A stretch of DNA of 64,000 bases from Mucidula mucida (Eukaryota > Basidiomycota > Agaricomycetes > Agaricales > Physalacriaceae). The notes under the pieces were generated by a model that had not been told where the DNA came from, did no database searches, and saw only the letters and a list, made by a program, of their open reading frames with translations. Positions 13,070 through 25,213 of this stretch are shown one piece after another. How positions within the stretch are numbered: position 1 is the stretch's first letter; the number at the start of each line of letters is the position of its first letter. The position numbers and the translations under genes are program-made. The stretch covers positions 53,317-117,316 of the forward strand of contig JADNYV010000110.1 of the NCBI GenBank assembly GCA_015501055.1, written 5' to 3'.

Positions 13070-13683
13070 ATGGAGACTATAAGCTACCTCGAACAACGAT
13101 CATCCAGTCAAGAAAGGAGGCTTCCGTTTGCCCCGCGATACAGCCCACCTTACGACCTGCACGAAGAGTTCCTGCGTCCTCCGCCTCAGCCTCCCAGTCT
13201 GTATCATCTGGAGCTCGAAATGCAGCTCAAGGCTCTCAATCGAGTTCAGCCGGATTTTATACTATTCTGTACGTATGATACATCGTTTCGTCATCTAGCT
13301 CGAAGTCTAATTTCTGTAGACAAGCTCATCACCCGATTCAATTGCGCCACAGAACCATCTGCGAGCAGCATCATAATCAAGCCCGGGCTTTGGCCGCTGG
13401 AGACAAGAATGGAAGTTCTTAAAGCAATGCGTATAGTGATGGAGAGGTGGCTGAGCCAACTCGACGCCAAGTTTTTTCCTCCGATGTGGAGAGGGGTATC
13501 GTTCGACTTTGATACCGTTATTGGGGATGCCTTGGAAGCGATTCCTCCTGGGTAAGTCTAGCGGTGTGTTTCGTGAGAGTTTAGACTGAACCAAATACTC
13601 GCAGGTATAGATTTCATAGACCGCGAAATGCGATGCGAGAGACAAAGGATATGCAGGGAGCTGACCGATGCAGCCGTGTATGA
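13070..13683 (+). CDS. small unassigned protein inside the GLOX/P450 block
   Basis: I do not recognise this gene. Three exons (13070-13268, 13320-13551, 13605-13683) join through two introns with good borders (GTACGT...TGTAG and GTAAGT...GCAG) and give a protein of about 169 residues. The first part is basic and proline-rich (LPFAPRYSPPY, RPPPQPP). The second has an amphipathic stretch and a conserved-looking core (RMEVLKAMRIVMERWLSQLD, then FDFDTVIGDALEAIPPG). No signal peptide or membrane helix is seen. The clean splice structure in one frame argues that it is real. It is convergent with P450-2, with 105 bp between the stops. Exons further upstream cannot be ruled out. Confidence 0.55.
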
Positions 13684-13788
13684 GTGGTGTACGCCATGCC
13701 CGTGACATGCAAGAGGAACAGTTGTAGGGGGTAAAGTAGATTTACAGTACAGCAACCTAATCAATACCAAACTAATAGAGAATGACCA

Positions 13789-15712
13789 TCACATCGCCTG
13801 TTCCTTGGCGATTACCTGCAACGGCCGCACGTCCTTATAGACCAGAACCATATGGTCGCGAAAGGTCATATCCTCGATGCTGTCGGGTGACATAAGATAT
13901 GCTTCATCAGAGTAAATGCAACCAACCTCGTCTCGTACAACTCCATATCGAGCTTGCGCATCAAATGCGCAAACGTTAGATACATTTCGCACCATGCCAA
14001 CTTGTAGACAAAATCAGCATCAGTCTCGACGGATAGAACAGGATACGCACTTCATGCCTAGGCAGCTTCTCGGCCCTCTGGAGAAGACGACGAGATCTTG
14101 TCCGTGTGTGTGAATTAGGTCCCAGCCACCTCTCTGGTTTGAACACAAGTGGGTCCGGAAACACATCAGAATTTTTTAGGACGAGGGGCTGGGCGACCCC
14201 TACGACGGTCTGGTGCTCGGATTAGTACGATGAGCAGTCACGCTTTGTAGTGGAAGTTGAACATACACCAGCAGGAACGAGTGTTCCGTCAATGACAGTG
14301 GGTGATGTGACGATGCGCGGTAAAGCGACGGGAACGCCATAGCTTAGACGAAGGGCTTCTTTGATCACACCCGTCTACCAGCATGAGATGAATCAGTCAA
14401 AAGACAGAAATAAACTGACGAGGTACGGCAACTTTTCCGCCATCTCGTACGAAAACGGTGTGTCTTTCTCTGGCCATGCAGCTTGCAATTCGGCCAGAAG
14501 CTTTTTCTTCATAGGCTCATTGGAGAGGAGATGGCATAGCCCGATTGTCATCGCGTTGCTTGAAGTGTCCGTCCCAGCGATTAGCAGAACGATTGCCTAA
14601 CGTCATTAATCAGTACAAGTTGAGAGCATGTTGAGCGTTTATAGGAATAGGAATACCTCCTCTACCAACGCCTTCTTCGACGGAGGCTCTCCCTTTTTCA
14701 CCAACTCCGGGCTTATGAGATGATGATAAATCGTCTCGTGTTCTACACTGTTCAAGCCGTCGGGATTGTTCAAAATACCGTCGACTTGCTCCCCGAGGAA
14801 GGTTCTGAGATGCGCCGCGCCTCCCAAGTCAGGGTTCATCATGGTATTCAACCAGGCCGGCAGTCGGTGCATCAGGTGTAGGAAGGGCAGGAATTGCGTC
14901 GCGGTCAACATAGGGACGGCGCCTTTTACGGCGCGTATGATGGGATGATCGAAGCCAGGTGCGGTCAGACCATCGAGTGAGTGTGCATATGAGTAGGCAG
15001 TTACGATGTCCATGGCAAGCGCGTGGAAGCCACGGAACAAATTCACGGGCTCGCCATGATACGCGCGTATCTGGTCCACCAAGAGATCTACCTATGAGAT
15101 ACTTCAGTCTTCAACGGGAAATGGACTCGGACCAGCTTCTATATCTACAGACCTTTTCCTGGACTAGATGCTCCATCCTCAGGATCGAACGTCGGGAGAA
15201 GAGCGGATTGAGGATTTCGCGTCGCTGTTTATGCTCCTGTACGTCGGTCATCCCGAAAACAGAGTCGTCGTTTCCGAAGCGTTTATAAAAGTAGGGATCC
15301 TTTGTGAATCCTGTGTGGGGAGCATAGATGGAGAAGAATGCTCCAGGAGTGTTGAAATGAAGCTATTTGGCTTTTAGACAGCAATCGCGCACGAGACATG
15401 CACGACGACTAGTACCTCGTTTGGCCTCACTCGAACCACCGGACCTGAAATTGAACTCAGCTCGTGTTCAGGAGGCGCATCAGAATGCGTACCGTATATT
15501 TCGTGAAGTTTCTCCACCTGTCTCACGAACATGCCATTCTTCCATACGACGAAGTATCCTTGGTAAAAGTCGGTAATCGCTGCGAGACGAGGGCCGGGAA
15601 AAGACTTGAGCGGGTGGAAGTACAATCGGTATACTACGACATAAATGACCCGGAGGACGACGAGGATGGAGAGGAGTTTGAGATACGACAGCTGCTTGAC
15701 CGCATCTGCCAT
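13789..15712 (-). CDS. Cytochrome P450 monooxygenase (P450-2)
   Basis: A close paralogue of P450-1 and P450-3. The start is MADAVKQLSYLKLLSILVVL at 15712, giving a membrane anchor and then [20 protein letters not shown]. Exons carry FHALAMDIVTAYSYAHS, the I-helix region with SNAM, an ExxR region, PERW (FKPERWLG) and the haem-binding loop FSRGPRSCLGMK at about 14050-14090. The C-terminus is DHMVLVYKDVRPLQVIAKE, stop at 13789. Between PERW and the haem loop the frame slips: FKPERWLGPNSHT and LVVFSRGPR are in different frames, consistent with two single-base losses in what would be a Lys/Leu-Asp-Lys-Tyr stretch. The gene may be intact in the organism. It is tandem with P450-3, same strand, 565 bp apart. 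Confidence 0.85.
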
Positions 15713-16276
15713 GATAGCTGGGAATTCCCACTGGGCTTTGTCAGTTCTAATAAGTGTCAGCAACAGCTGACTAGAAGGAGTTCGAAGTCAATTACTAGTT
15801 CGACGCATTAATAGCGGCATACAGAGGCAGTCCCCGCATTAGGTACCGAGAAAGCCTCCAATCAGTTCCGAGGAACCAGGGCATACTGCCATCGAGAGTT
15901 TTCTTACTGCGCTATCGCAATTACAATACCTGCAATGTCAGGGTATGTCAGCTGAGAGGTCAGAAGCCAGACATTGATTCTCAACCCAGTTACGAACGCC
16001 CGAGGGTGTCCGAACAGAGATTCGGTTGGGACGCCATATGGAATAGGTATCCGATGTACGATTGTGGTCTGTAGCACGAATCTCTCACAGCGTGACATTG
16101 AACTGTAGTCTTTCCAACTCTGCTATAATTTATGTCAGTCAGGAGTTCCGGTATAGGTCGTGCTCGTCGTAGGTAGATAGGTAGGTAGGTAGGTAGGTAG
16201 AGAGTCACCGGCAACTAAAGCTCATATGATTGTCTACTGGACCCACTCGTCGTTCGTCAAACTTCTGTATGACAGA
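15713..16276. other. intergenic between P450-2 and P450-3
   Basis: Holds the upstream region of P450-2 and the 3' region of P450-3. Apart from a GTAG tetranucleotide run, no feature is recognised. Confidence 0.5.
16172..16201. repeat. GTAG tetranucleotide microsatellite
   Basis: About seven near-perfect copies of GTAG (AGGTAGATAGGTAGGTAGGT...) just 3' of P450-3. Confidence 0.9.
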
Positions 16277-18221
16277 TCATATCGCCTTTTCGTGAGCCAC
16301 AGCGTGCAGAGGTTTCACATCCTTCCAAAGAGGTACTATATGATCTCTAAACACCATGTCCTCCTTGCTATTCAACAAACCATTATCAGATACTTCCTCG
16401 CGCGGAATGACCTACGACTAACCTTGTATTGTAGAGTTGCAGGTCGAACTTGCGTACAAGATGCGCGAATGCCAGATAGAGTTCGCACCACGCCAGACTG
16501 TCCCATGATGAGCGCTCAACTCAACGTGTACGCAGGTACCAGAATACACACTTTGTTCCCAAGCAGCTCCTTGGTCCTTTAGAAAACACAATAAGATATC
16601 TGTCCAGCTTCTGTGAGTCTGGTGTCATCCATCGCTCCGGCTTGAATGCAAGAGGGTCGGGAAAGATGTCGGGTGCTCCGAGCACAAATCGGTGTGAGAC
16701 GGAAACGGAAGCCTACGATGTTCAGGTGTCAGTCTACAAGATGACTCATGAGAGATCAGGCAGCTGCACTTACGCCGGCCGGAATTGCTGCACCGTCGAT
16801 GACAGTAGGCGAGGAAACGATGCGCGGCAGGGCAACGGGTACACCTATGCTTAAGCGAAGAGCTTCTTTAATCACAGCTGTCTTCAAAGGTCGTAATCAG
16901 GCTAGCGGCCTTCAAAGGGAGCATCCATGCTAACCAGGTAAGGCAACTTTTCCGCCATTTCGTACGAGAACGGGCTGTCTTTCTCGGGCCAAGCGGCTTG
17001 TAGCTCTGCCTCGAGTTTCTTTTTTGCTGATTCGTCGGAGAGGAGATGGAACAAGCCGACCGCCATGGCATTACTGGTAGTATCCGTGCCTGCGACGAGG
17101 AGAACCATTGCCTAATAGTCATCCATCAGGGACAGTCGATTAAGGGAACACAGTTCGACCTGCCTCCTCTATCAACGCCTTTTTCGATGGTACCTCTCCT
17201 TTCTTGATGAGCTCCGGTGTGATCAGGTGGTGGTAAATGGTCTCGTGTTCTACGCTGGCCAAAATGTCCGGGTTTTTGAGAATCTGGTTGACTCGAGTAG
17301 TAAGGAAGCTTCTCATTTGCGCCACACCCGCAACTTCGGGATTCATCATAGTGCTAAGCCACATCGGGAGATAGCGCATCATGCGAAGAACGGGAAAATA
17401 CTGCGCTGCGGTTGCAAGAGCCGATGCGCCTTGCACCGCGCGCATGATAGGATGCTTGAAGCCAGGCATAGTAAGGGCGTCGAAGGAATGCGCGTAACAG
17501 TAGGCGGTAACAATGTCCATGGTGAGAGACTGGAAGCCATGGAGGAAGTCAAGGGCTTCGCCATTGTGATGGCGGATCTGTGTCATAAAGAGGTTGACCT
17601 ATGCAATGTGAATATTAAAAATCAAGGAACGATGAATGCAGACCTTATCCTGAACAACGTTTTCCAACCTCAGAATTGCTCGCCGTGAAAAAAGAGGGTT
17701 AAGGATATCGCGCCGCTTCTTATGTTCGTGTACGTTAATCATCCCGAAAGCTGCGTCGTCGTTTCCGAAGCATTTATAAAATGTAGGATCCTTTGAAAAT
17801 CCAGAGTGGGGAGGATAGATTGTAAAGTAAGCTTCTGGGGTACTGAAATGTAGCTGGAAAGCAAATAAATCAAGGATAGTAGTAGGCAAAGTGACTGCAC
17901 GTACTTCGTTCGGCCGTACTCTAATCACAGGACCTAGGAAAAGTCAATTCGCATCATCAGGACTTCTACGAAGCACGTAATCCTCTTACCGTATACACGG
18001 TGCAACTCTTCAAGACGTTTGAGAAACATACCATTCTTCCATGACGCGTAGTATCCCTGGTAGAAGTCCGTAACTGCGGCAAGGCGGGGGCCAGGGAACG
18101 ACTTGAGCGGGTGAAAGTACAGTCGATAGCAGACCAGATAACAGAACCGCAGGAAGACAAGGAGCAAAAAAAGTTGGAGGTAAGAAAACTGGCTGAGTGC
18201 GTCTGCTACGAGATTTGACAT
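16277..18221 (-). CDS. Cytochrome P450 monooxygenase (P450-3)
   Basis: Starts [20 protein letters not shown] at 18221, with an N-terminal membrane anchor and the hinge [20 protein letters not shown]. Landmarks follow in order: [38 protein letters not shown]; the I-helix [19 protein letters not shown]; the [12 protein letters not shown] segment; PERW in [13 protein letters not shown]; and the haem loop [12 protein letters not shown] at about 16555-16590. The C-terminus [19 protein letters not shown] ends at 16277. Exons appear in frame throughout. It is divergent from GLOX-2 (start 21040), mirroring the P450-1/GLOX-1 pair, so the two pairs probably arose by inverted duplication. The substrate is unknown. 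Confidence 0.9.
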
Positions 18222-19479
18222 GATGATAACGTTTATTGGGACAATAAACATTAGTGGTACTTATACAGGAGGGTAAAATGATTTGTAAACTCACCGGGGA
18301 CGCCCAATTATCCCCTCAGTCTCCGACTCTCACACACGGATTTGAGCTTCGAGAACGTTTACGTCTTTTTATGCCGCGTATATCGCTTCACCGCTGTGCT
18401 GCACGTCACGGTCAAATGGTGCAAGGAAGAAGCAGATAGTTATCTCCGGAGGTACAGTGTTTCGAGCGTCGTACTGTGCTCAACAGGGCAGCAATCACAC
18501 CGCTGATTGAAATCAATATACATTTGCCTCTTGAAGATTTTTATAGTAACCCAGGGCGCCGATTACACATGTGCAGACTATAAGACCCTCCTGTAAATCG
18601 TCAACAAATCCGAGCACCCATGACTGCCAACGATCAGCAGAAGGGGCATGAGGAAGCAATGAGCATCATCCCTCGCCCATCAACGAAAGGGTGAATGCAT
18701 TTCCACCGTGTCTTCCAAGGCGTATCATCTCGCTCTTGACGCGAAGATGGGTGCCCCGGATTCCTGAACGCGCAGAGCATTCAATCCGCCTTCTCCACTT
18801 GAGCACAAAGTAATTGCAACGAGCACGCATCTATTGGGTTTGCGGCTTTAGTTTTCGGTCGAGATTGCTCATCCGGCTAGAAGAGTTCTACGATAAGGTC
18901 AGCATGTAAGACATCGGAGGAGAATGTGGGCAAGAGCTTACCTAGAGTGTCATGGTTCCTGCACAGGATGTCAGCAACACCTTCGTCCTCCCACGCGTGT
19001 TGTCAGGTGGGACACCTCTGCCACGTTCGGAGATACCTAGCCTCATTGACAAATGTCAATGCGGAGGGGAACACCCCGTAGTGGACGGTGCATTCCATAT
19101 CTGCATTTAATGCGGAAAGGGGTGGCGGGGTGCAGCCAAGAAGGAACCTTTGATTAAAACTGCTGGAGATTGACCTTCGTCATAATAGAAAAACACGAGC
19201 ACGGCATAACCACCAATGACACTCATCGGTTTGTACACGGAAAAGAGTCGAAGTCCTTTTGAGGTTACGAAGAATGATGGCCACAGTTTGAAAGGTCTCA
19301 AGTCATTGACCGAGTGGTTGCGGGGAAGAGGAGACCCTTCCGGACATAGTGATACACATATAACATACCGATTTTGACTCAGGAGGAACACTTTGAGCAT
19401 TCAACGTGGCTGTCAGTGACAGGAGAAAGTACTCGGAAAGAACCGAACGTCGCTTCGGATTTTCGGCCTGCTTTCGGGC
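18222..19479. other. intergenic upstream of P450-3, no gene
   Basis: The divergent region between P450-3 and GLOX-2, left of a MITE-like insertion. Short frames only, none convincing. It should contain the P450-3 promoter. Confidence 0.45.
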
Positions 19480-20317
19480 TACCGTTGCCGAGACGTTCAT
19501 GGTCTGTTTTCGGCGAGATTACCTGGGCCTATGGCTGTCTACCTCATGGCCCCCGCCCAAGCGCCGCCATCCCGCGCAACTGTAGCCCAAAGCTCATCAC
19601 TCCTGACCATGTTTTAAGCTGAAATCTAAAAACAGAAACAGTTCAGAGCAGCTTTGGCTGGTACTAGCCAAAGGGAGCCCCAGAGCTCCCCTCCAATCAA
19701 AACATTGCAACAGACTTAGACACAGGAATCAAACTAGAGCTGCAGCAGTAGTAAAAGAGTGAGACTATGAAGAGAAATTGTTGGAGAGGATATGTACATG
19801 AGAGAGACAGAAAGAGCCCAGCCTGGAAGGCGAGTGTCGAGGTGGAGATTTGCTGCATCACTTGACCGTACGAAGACTCTTTGAAGACTCGATAAATTCG
19901 TTGAGCTCGTACCTCTCTCTTCTCAAATCTACAACACACTCAACAATCAGAGATGCTCTCCTTCAAAAGGTCATGAGAGCGTTGTGCTATGTATATTGCG
20001 GTTACAATAGGCACAGCCACAAAAGTAGTACATTGTCGAGAGGACGCGCCGAGGACGCTGAGAGCATGATACGTGTTGAAGCTTGAAGGCCCGAATGAAG
20101 CTTGAGAGCGCAGAAAACCAGATGAGCACCAAAGAAGACCAGCACTTAAAGGACCGAGGTCACTCAGCAATAGGCAACCTCAACACGCCTGTCTTAGTGG
20201 CGCCTAATTGAGGACGAGGTTGGCGCTGCGTTGGCGGGACAGTCGCTGACCTGGGTCTCCGGACGGCAGCCCCAGATAAATCGCCGAAAACAGACCATGA
20301 ACGTCTCGGCAACGGTA
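19480..20317. mobile_element. MITE-like element with 37-bp terminal inverted repeats
   Basis: The left end begins TACCGTTGCCGAGACGTTC and the right end is its exact reverse complement. The perfect match runs 37 bp, from 19480 and back from 20317, and then decays. The six bases TCGGGC lie directly outside both ends (19474-19479 and 20318-20323), consistent with a target-site duplication. The 838-bp interior has no protein-like frame, so the element is non-autonomous. I cannot name the superfamily from these ends. It sits in the divergent promoter region of P450-3 and GLOX-2, ending about 720 bp before GLOX-2. Confidence 0.75.
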
Positions 20318-21039
20318 TCGGGCATCTATCGCGCACGTTTTCCTTTGGTTTTCCTCCTCGCACGCGGTCCCATGCAGTAGAGTCAGTTCAAGCTACTATA
20401 CTTCTCCTAAGCAGATGCGTAGAAAATAAAGGCCTTCATCGCAGGACTCCGATTGGGCCACCAAATCCGTTGAGTGGTGCCCTTCTTTTTTTTTCCTTTT
20501 CGCCTCTGCTGCGCAAGACGTACATTGTTGGCTATGAGAATCGACGTCTTCGCTGAAAATATTTGTCTGGAAACAACACCTTCACTGGTCCGCCATGAGA
20601 CGGTTGACACGGAACCCGATTTATAAGATCTAGAGCTGCTCACACAGGCTCGCAGCCGCGTATCTGTCAGCCGGGTCCATTGAAACTATTGCGGACCAGA
20701 AATAGGCGTTTCCCTCCTGGTCGTGATGTACCTCAGAATCTGTGCCTTGTGTGAGTGTCTTCTTTCATGGCCGTGTTTCATCTCACGTATGTTCTTTTGC
20801 AGCGTAAAAGGCTCGCAACTTGTCTGCTTCTTCCCACTTGTGTCCGGCAATTGGAAAGTAATGGTCCCCATATGTTTCCCGTGAGCGTGTTCTCATCCCT
20901 GAAAACTCACCGGTACGCTTGGCTGTGGGTAAACGCCGTTCTGTTTAGTCGTTGTTCTCACTATATTTCCCTGTCCGGACGGTCTGACATTCCTTTATAA
21001 CCGGCCTTATGAAGCTCTTGAAGATCCTGGAACTCGACA
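20318..21039. promoter_or_regulatory. upstream region of GLOX-2
   Basis: No gene is seen. TTTATAA at 20994-21000 lies 40 nt before the GLOX-2 ATG and is a plausible weak TATA element. Confidence 0.4.
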
Positions 21040-23125
21040 ATGTTCGCCGTCTTCTTCACTGTCATCGCGGCTGCGTATAAGGCGTCCGCTGCGTCTGAGT
21101 CTCTTGGTTGGCACTTTGTCCAAAATGGTACTACTGGTGTACTAGCACTCGAAGCTATGGTCGTCTCGCCGACGCTAGCGATCATGTTTAACCGACCGTC
21201 CAATGACCCGCTCCAAATTAACGGACATCCCGCTTGGGGGGCATTGTGGAACTTTGAAACCAACACGGCGAGCGCACTCAATGTCCTGACGGATTCGTTC
21301 TGTGCATCTGGAGCGTTCATCAGTAACGGAACTATGGTAGGTATGTCTTACTCCCTTTTGTGCGAAATTGACCGAGTCGACTTTCAGGTGAGCCTTGGCG
21401 GCAATCCCGTCGAGCATCTGGAAACTGTTCCGGATAAAGATGGCACCATGGGACTTCGCATTTTTGAACCTTGCTTGGATGCTGCTGGCACTGGATGCAC
21501 GCTGTTCGAGGACCCGGTTAACCTTCACATGGCCGAGAGTCGATGGTACCCATCATCTATAAGGATATCTGACGGATCTCTAGTGAACATATTCTTAAGA
21601 TCATCTTGCCTCATTTTTCTAACTTATTGCAGATGATTTTAGGTGGCGCCCACCGCAACATGGCGTTTTACAACACTGATCCTGCCAACACAATTGAATT
21701 CTTCCCTGCTAAGGACGGCGGCGTCCCCCGTCCCTCTGCCTTCCTAGAAAGAACGTTGCCGGTCAATATGTTTCCTAGGTCCGTGTCGTCTCCTTTTAAT
21801 ATCATATTCTGAAAGTTCACCAAAGGGCTCTCGCTCTCCCTGATGGCAAGATCTTTGTCGCTGCAAACAACCAATCCATGATCTACGACATCGAAACCGA
21901 TACAGAGACGCCGCTTCCCGAACTTCCAAACGGTGTGCGAATCACCAATCCCATGGACGGGACGGCGACTCTTCTCCCACTCTCGCCACCTGATTTTATT
22001 CCTGAGGTATTAATCTGTGGCGGGTCCGATACGGACGACCGTATCCCCCCTCTGAACCTTTCTTCGCAACACACGGCGTCTGATCAGTGCAGCAGGATGA
22101 CGCTGACGCCTGAAGGTATTGCTCGAGGTTGGGAGATTGAGCACTTGCTCGAACCGCGCACCATGCCAGAAATGATCCTTTTACCGAATGGGCAGGTCCT
22201 CATCATCAACGGGGCGGAAAGTGGTTACGCCGCGCTGGATGGCGTCAGCGATGCCGTGGGCAATTCAAATTCTGACAATCCTGCGTGAGCTTGTTGACAT
22301 GGTGCGTTCATCGAAGCTGAATGGTGAATGGCAGGTTTACTCCCTCTCTGTACACGCCGTCGGCGGAAGTTGGACAGCGTATCAGCAATGCCGGTATGCC
22401 TACGACTGACATACCACGCATGTATCATTCCTCTGTGTCGCTCACACCTATGGGGTAGGTTTTGGCATTAGCTGTCTTTACCTGGTCGTACTAAGTCATT
22501 CTCACAGCAACGTCTTCATTGCTGGGTCTAACCCGAACAATCTTATCACAAACACTAGCGTGAAGTTCCCTTCGTGAGTCTACAAGAATTGTGCTTTTCG
22601 AGCTGATGAGATTTTAAAACGCATGCATCAGGGAATTCCGTGTTGAATACTTGAATCCGCCTTTCATGACCGTTGAGCGACCTGTTCTCCACGACGTGCC
22701 TTCACAAATAGGATTTAACGAGAACTTCACGATTGGCGTTGACCTTCCGCCTAGCTTGACAGCGTCAACAATCCAAGGTTAGGCTTATGGCCGTTGTCAT
22801 TCAAATTACCCACTAACGGAAGAACAGTCGCTCTAATGGATCTGGGTTTCTCGTCTCATGCGTTCCACTCTAGCTCTCGCCTCGTGTTCATGACTGCGTC
22901 GCTTTCAGAGGATAAGACAGAGCTCACTGTTCTCAGCCCTCCGAACAACAGGGTGTACCCACCAGGACCTGGTATGTTTTTGGTCCATTCATCGTGTGTG
23001 TTTGACCTCACCTTGTTCTAGCTTTCATCTTTGTGACCGTGGATGATGTTACGAGTACAGGTTCCCAAGTCATGGTGGGATCTGGGTTGTCGCCTCCAGT
23101 GCCGGATCAGGGTGTGAATCTGTAG
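21040..23125 (+). CDS. Glyoxal oxidase-type copper radical oxidase, copy 2
   Basis: A secreted H2O2-forming oxidase. The signal peptide is [17 protein letters not shown]. The same ligand set as copy 1 is visible: Cys in [12 protein letters not shown] (about 21300), Tyr in [11 protein letters not shown] (about 21540), Tyr-His in [13 protein letters not shown] (about 22425) and His in [12 protein letters not shown] (about 22855). A glyoxal oxidase N-terminal propeller is followed by DUF1929, ending PVPDQGVNL at 23122. Near 21342-21387 a stretch reads through as open frame but is probably an intron (GTAGGTATGTC...TTTCAG), as copy 1 lacks those residues. Further ~50-nt introns fall at about 21590-21635, 21780-21840, 22285-22335, 22455-22506, 22575-22631, 22775-22828 and 22970-23021. 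Protein similarity to copy 1 is high along the whole length. It is paired head-to-head with P450-3. Confidence 0.88.
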
Positions 23126-23416
23126 GTCGATAATGCATCTTTCATTGTGGACGTTATTCGAATGTCGAATATATCATTTTCTGCTCTGTACAATCCGGTT
23201 CGAGGACCTTTCGCGTTGTATATGGAGCTTCTCGCACCATGAAGGGTTGTCGGACCGCCTAAGCCGCGCCTTTTAGGTAAAATCCAGATGCGGTTATCGC
23301 GTCTTGTCTACCTTCTCCAGGCAATTCGGTAAGTATGAGGGACCGGTCCTCTTCAAACAAGTAGTATAGCTAAATTCCCGTCTAGGAAGACTCACTAAAT
23401 TCAATACAGATTCGAT

Positions 23417-24780
23417 ATGCAAGACATCCCCAATGAGGTGCTCGGAGAAATATTCCTCCACCTTATGAACCTCTCGGTCCCCGAATTCATCTTTTCACAA
23501 CCCAAAGTCTTGCTCTCAGAACGCGACATCGACGACTCGATTGCATCTATCCGTTCGTTTCAAACCATGTTGGCATCAATATGTCGACAATGGCGCGCAT
23601 GCTCCATATCCAATTCGCGTCTCTGGACTACGCTCGCGTTTATAGCTCCAGACCATGCCATCTCTACAGAAGTGGACTGCAAAACGGTCTGGGAAGTTAT
23701 GGAGCAAGAAATATCTCGCTCGGGCCAACGTCGGGTTACAATTTTGTGTAACTTGACCAACGACACCCACGTGGAGACCGCCGCTACTTTCCTAGAGCGT
23801 ATTCTTCAGCTGGTTGCTACTCGTGGGGAAGTCGTTTGGCTTAATCTCGCTTTCCCGGTGGCAGAACTCGTCAATAAAGAACCCGATGGTGGTTCAGTCC
23901 GCTACTTGCGGATCGGCACGAATTCCTCAGTATACCCATGGCAAACCAAGAATTGGATGTCGCGTTTCGTGGCGAGCAATAGTCGCACATTGACGGAGCT
24001 TCATGTTCCGTCGAACCTTGTAGTCGATGCCCCGATCGAGAAGGGAAACATGAGGCAGTTGAAATCACTGCACCTCGACGATTCCATTTCATACTCTGTT
24101 CTCAGGGACCTTGGGGCGCAATTGGAGTCACTCTTTCTTCTAGAGTTAACGCACATCTCGGGCCCTCACATACGTCACGTACTTCCTCTCTTGACTCATC
24201 TTCAATTTTTCTCTGCTCGCGGCAATTACCTCTTTTCCACGGTTCTTGACGGTTTAACGCTGCCAGCACTCCGGAGTATTGACCTTCGGTCCTATGAGGC
24301 ATGGCCTATGCAACCATCAATTTCTTCGATCGCAGTCAGTGTCAATTAACCAGACTCGTAGTCCACAGTCGTATAACGAGAATGATTATTGACATCTTCA
24401 AAATGTTCGGTCGGACCTTGGTCGAACTTACGGTGATCATGCTCGACTTCAGGGATAGAGACTCCATGATCGATATACTTCTGGATTATATCGCAAACTC
24501 TACCATCACGACGCTCCCTTCCCTCCGACGTCTCGTTCTACAAACCCACTCTGGGCAAAAGCCTGCCTGTGAGCAGATGTTGCTTTCCCGCGTGGTGAAC
24601 TGGCGAGATAAGGGAGTTGCGCGGCTTGAAATATGTTTCCTTTTGGTCATGGAGCCAGAAGGAGAGGCGAAGGCAGACTGGACTAGCATACGTGCCTTTG
24701 AGGGTCCGGAATATAGACTTCATCATATCCTCCTCTTCATTGATATTATGCGGCTCCAACGCGGAGGCTTACTACGCTAA
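23417..24780 (+). CDS. F-box/LRR protein with an apparent one-base frameshift
   Basis: Begins MQDIPNEVLGEIFLHLMNLS, then ASICRQWRACSISNSRLWTTL, a textbook agaricomycete F-box. LRR-like segments follow (LKSLHLDDSI, LESLFLLELTHISG, LPALRSIDLRSY). The first frame ends soon after MQPSIS at 24315-24349, whereas FFDRSQCQLTRLVVHS, the usual next LRR in this family, is in another frame. One extra T in the TTT run at 24321-24323 would make the two frames continuous to the stop at 24780. A sequencing/assembly deletion is the simplest explanation; a true frameshift allele or an unusual intron is possible. Expected role: substrate receptor of an SCF ubiquitin ligase; target unknown. Confidence 0.75.
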
Positions 24781-25213
24781 ATACCTTGTAGTACATGAAC
24801 TTGTACTAGTAAGTACCAACAACTGTTTTCAATCTCTTCTTGGAGAAGAAAAGTGGATCTATCATTCGTTCAGCCTACTTACTACCTCTAGTATAGAGAC
24901 GGATGAACGCTGTCCCTAAACTTTCGAGATAGTGTGAACAATTAAGCAGAACTTGGCCTATTTTCTGCTGTTGTTTCCATCCAAAGCTGCAGGAAGTTGA
25001 CTATATAGTAATATACTATTACCGGTCTACGCCAAGCTGCCTTTCTTCAAATCTTTCGATAGAGATCTGCCTTGAATAACGAAAAACACCCACGCAACTC
25101 TCGTATCTTACTGTAATGTTCACATATTGACAGAGATCTGACAGACGAGTCACCATCATGATCATGACTCGGATGGACCTGCCTTGTCTAAGGACAGTCA
25201 TCACTGTTATTCC
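24781..25213. other. intergenic, no gene
   Basis: AT-rich spacer between two F-box genes, with TATAGTAATATACTATTACC near 25002-25021 that could be promoter-related. Nothing else recognised. Confidence 0.5.

Noticed and set aside
3693..23125. A classical secondary-metabolite cluster with backbone enzyme
   Set aside because: No PKS, NRPS, terpene synthase, prenyltransferase or transporter motif was found; only oxidases, P450s and a regulator.
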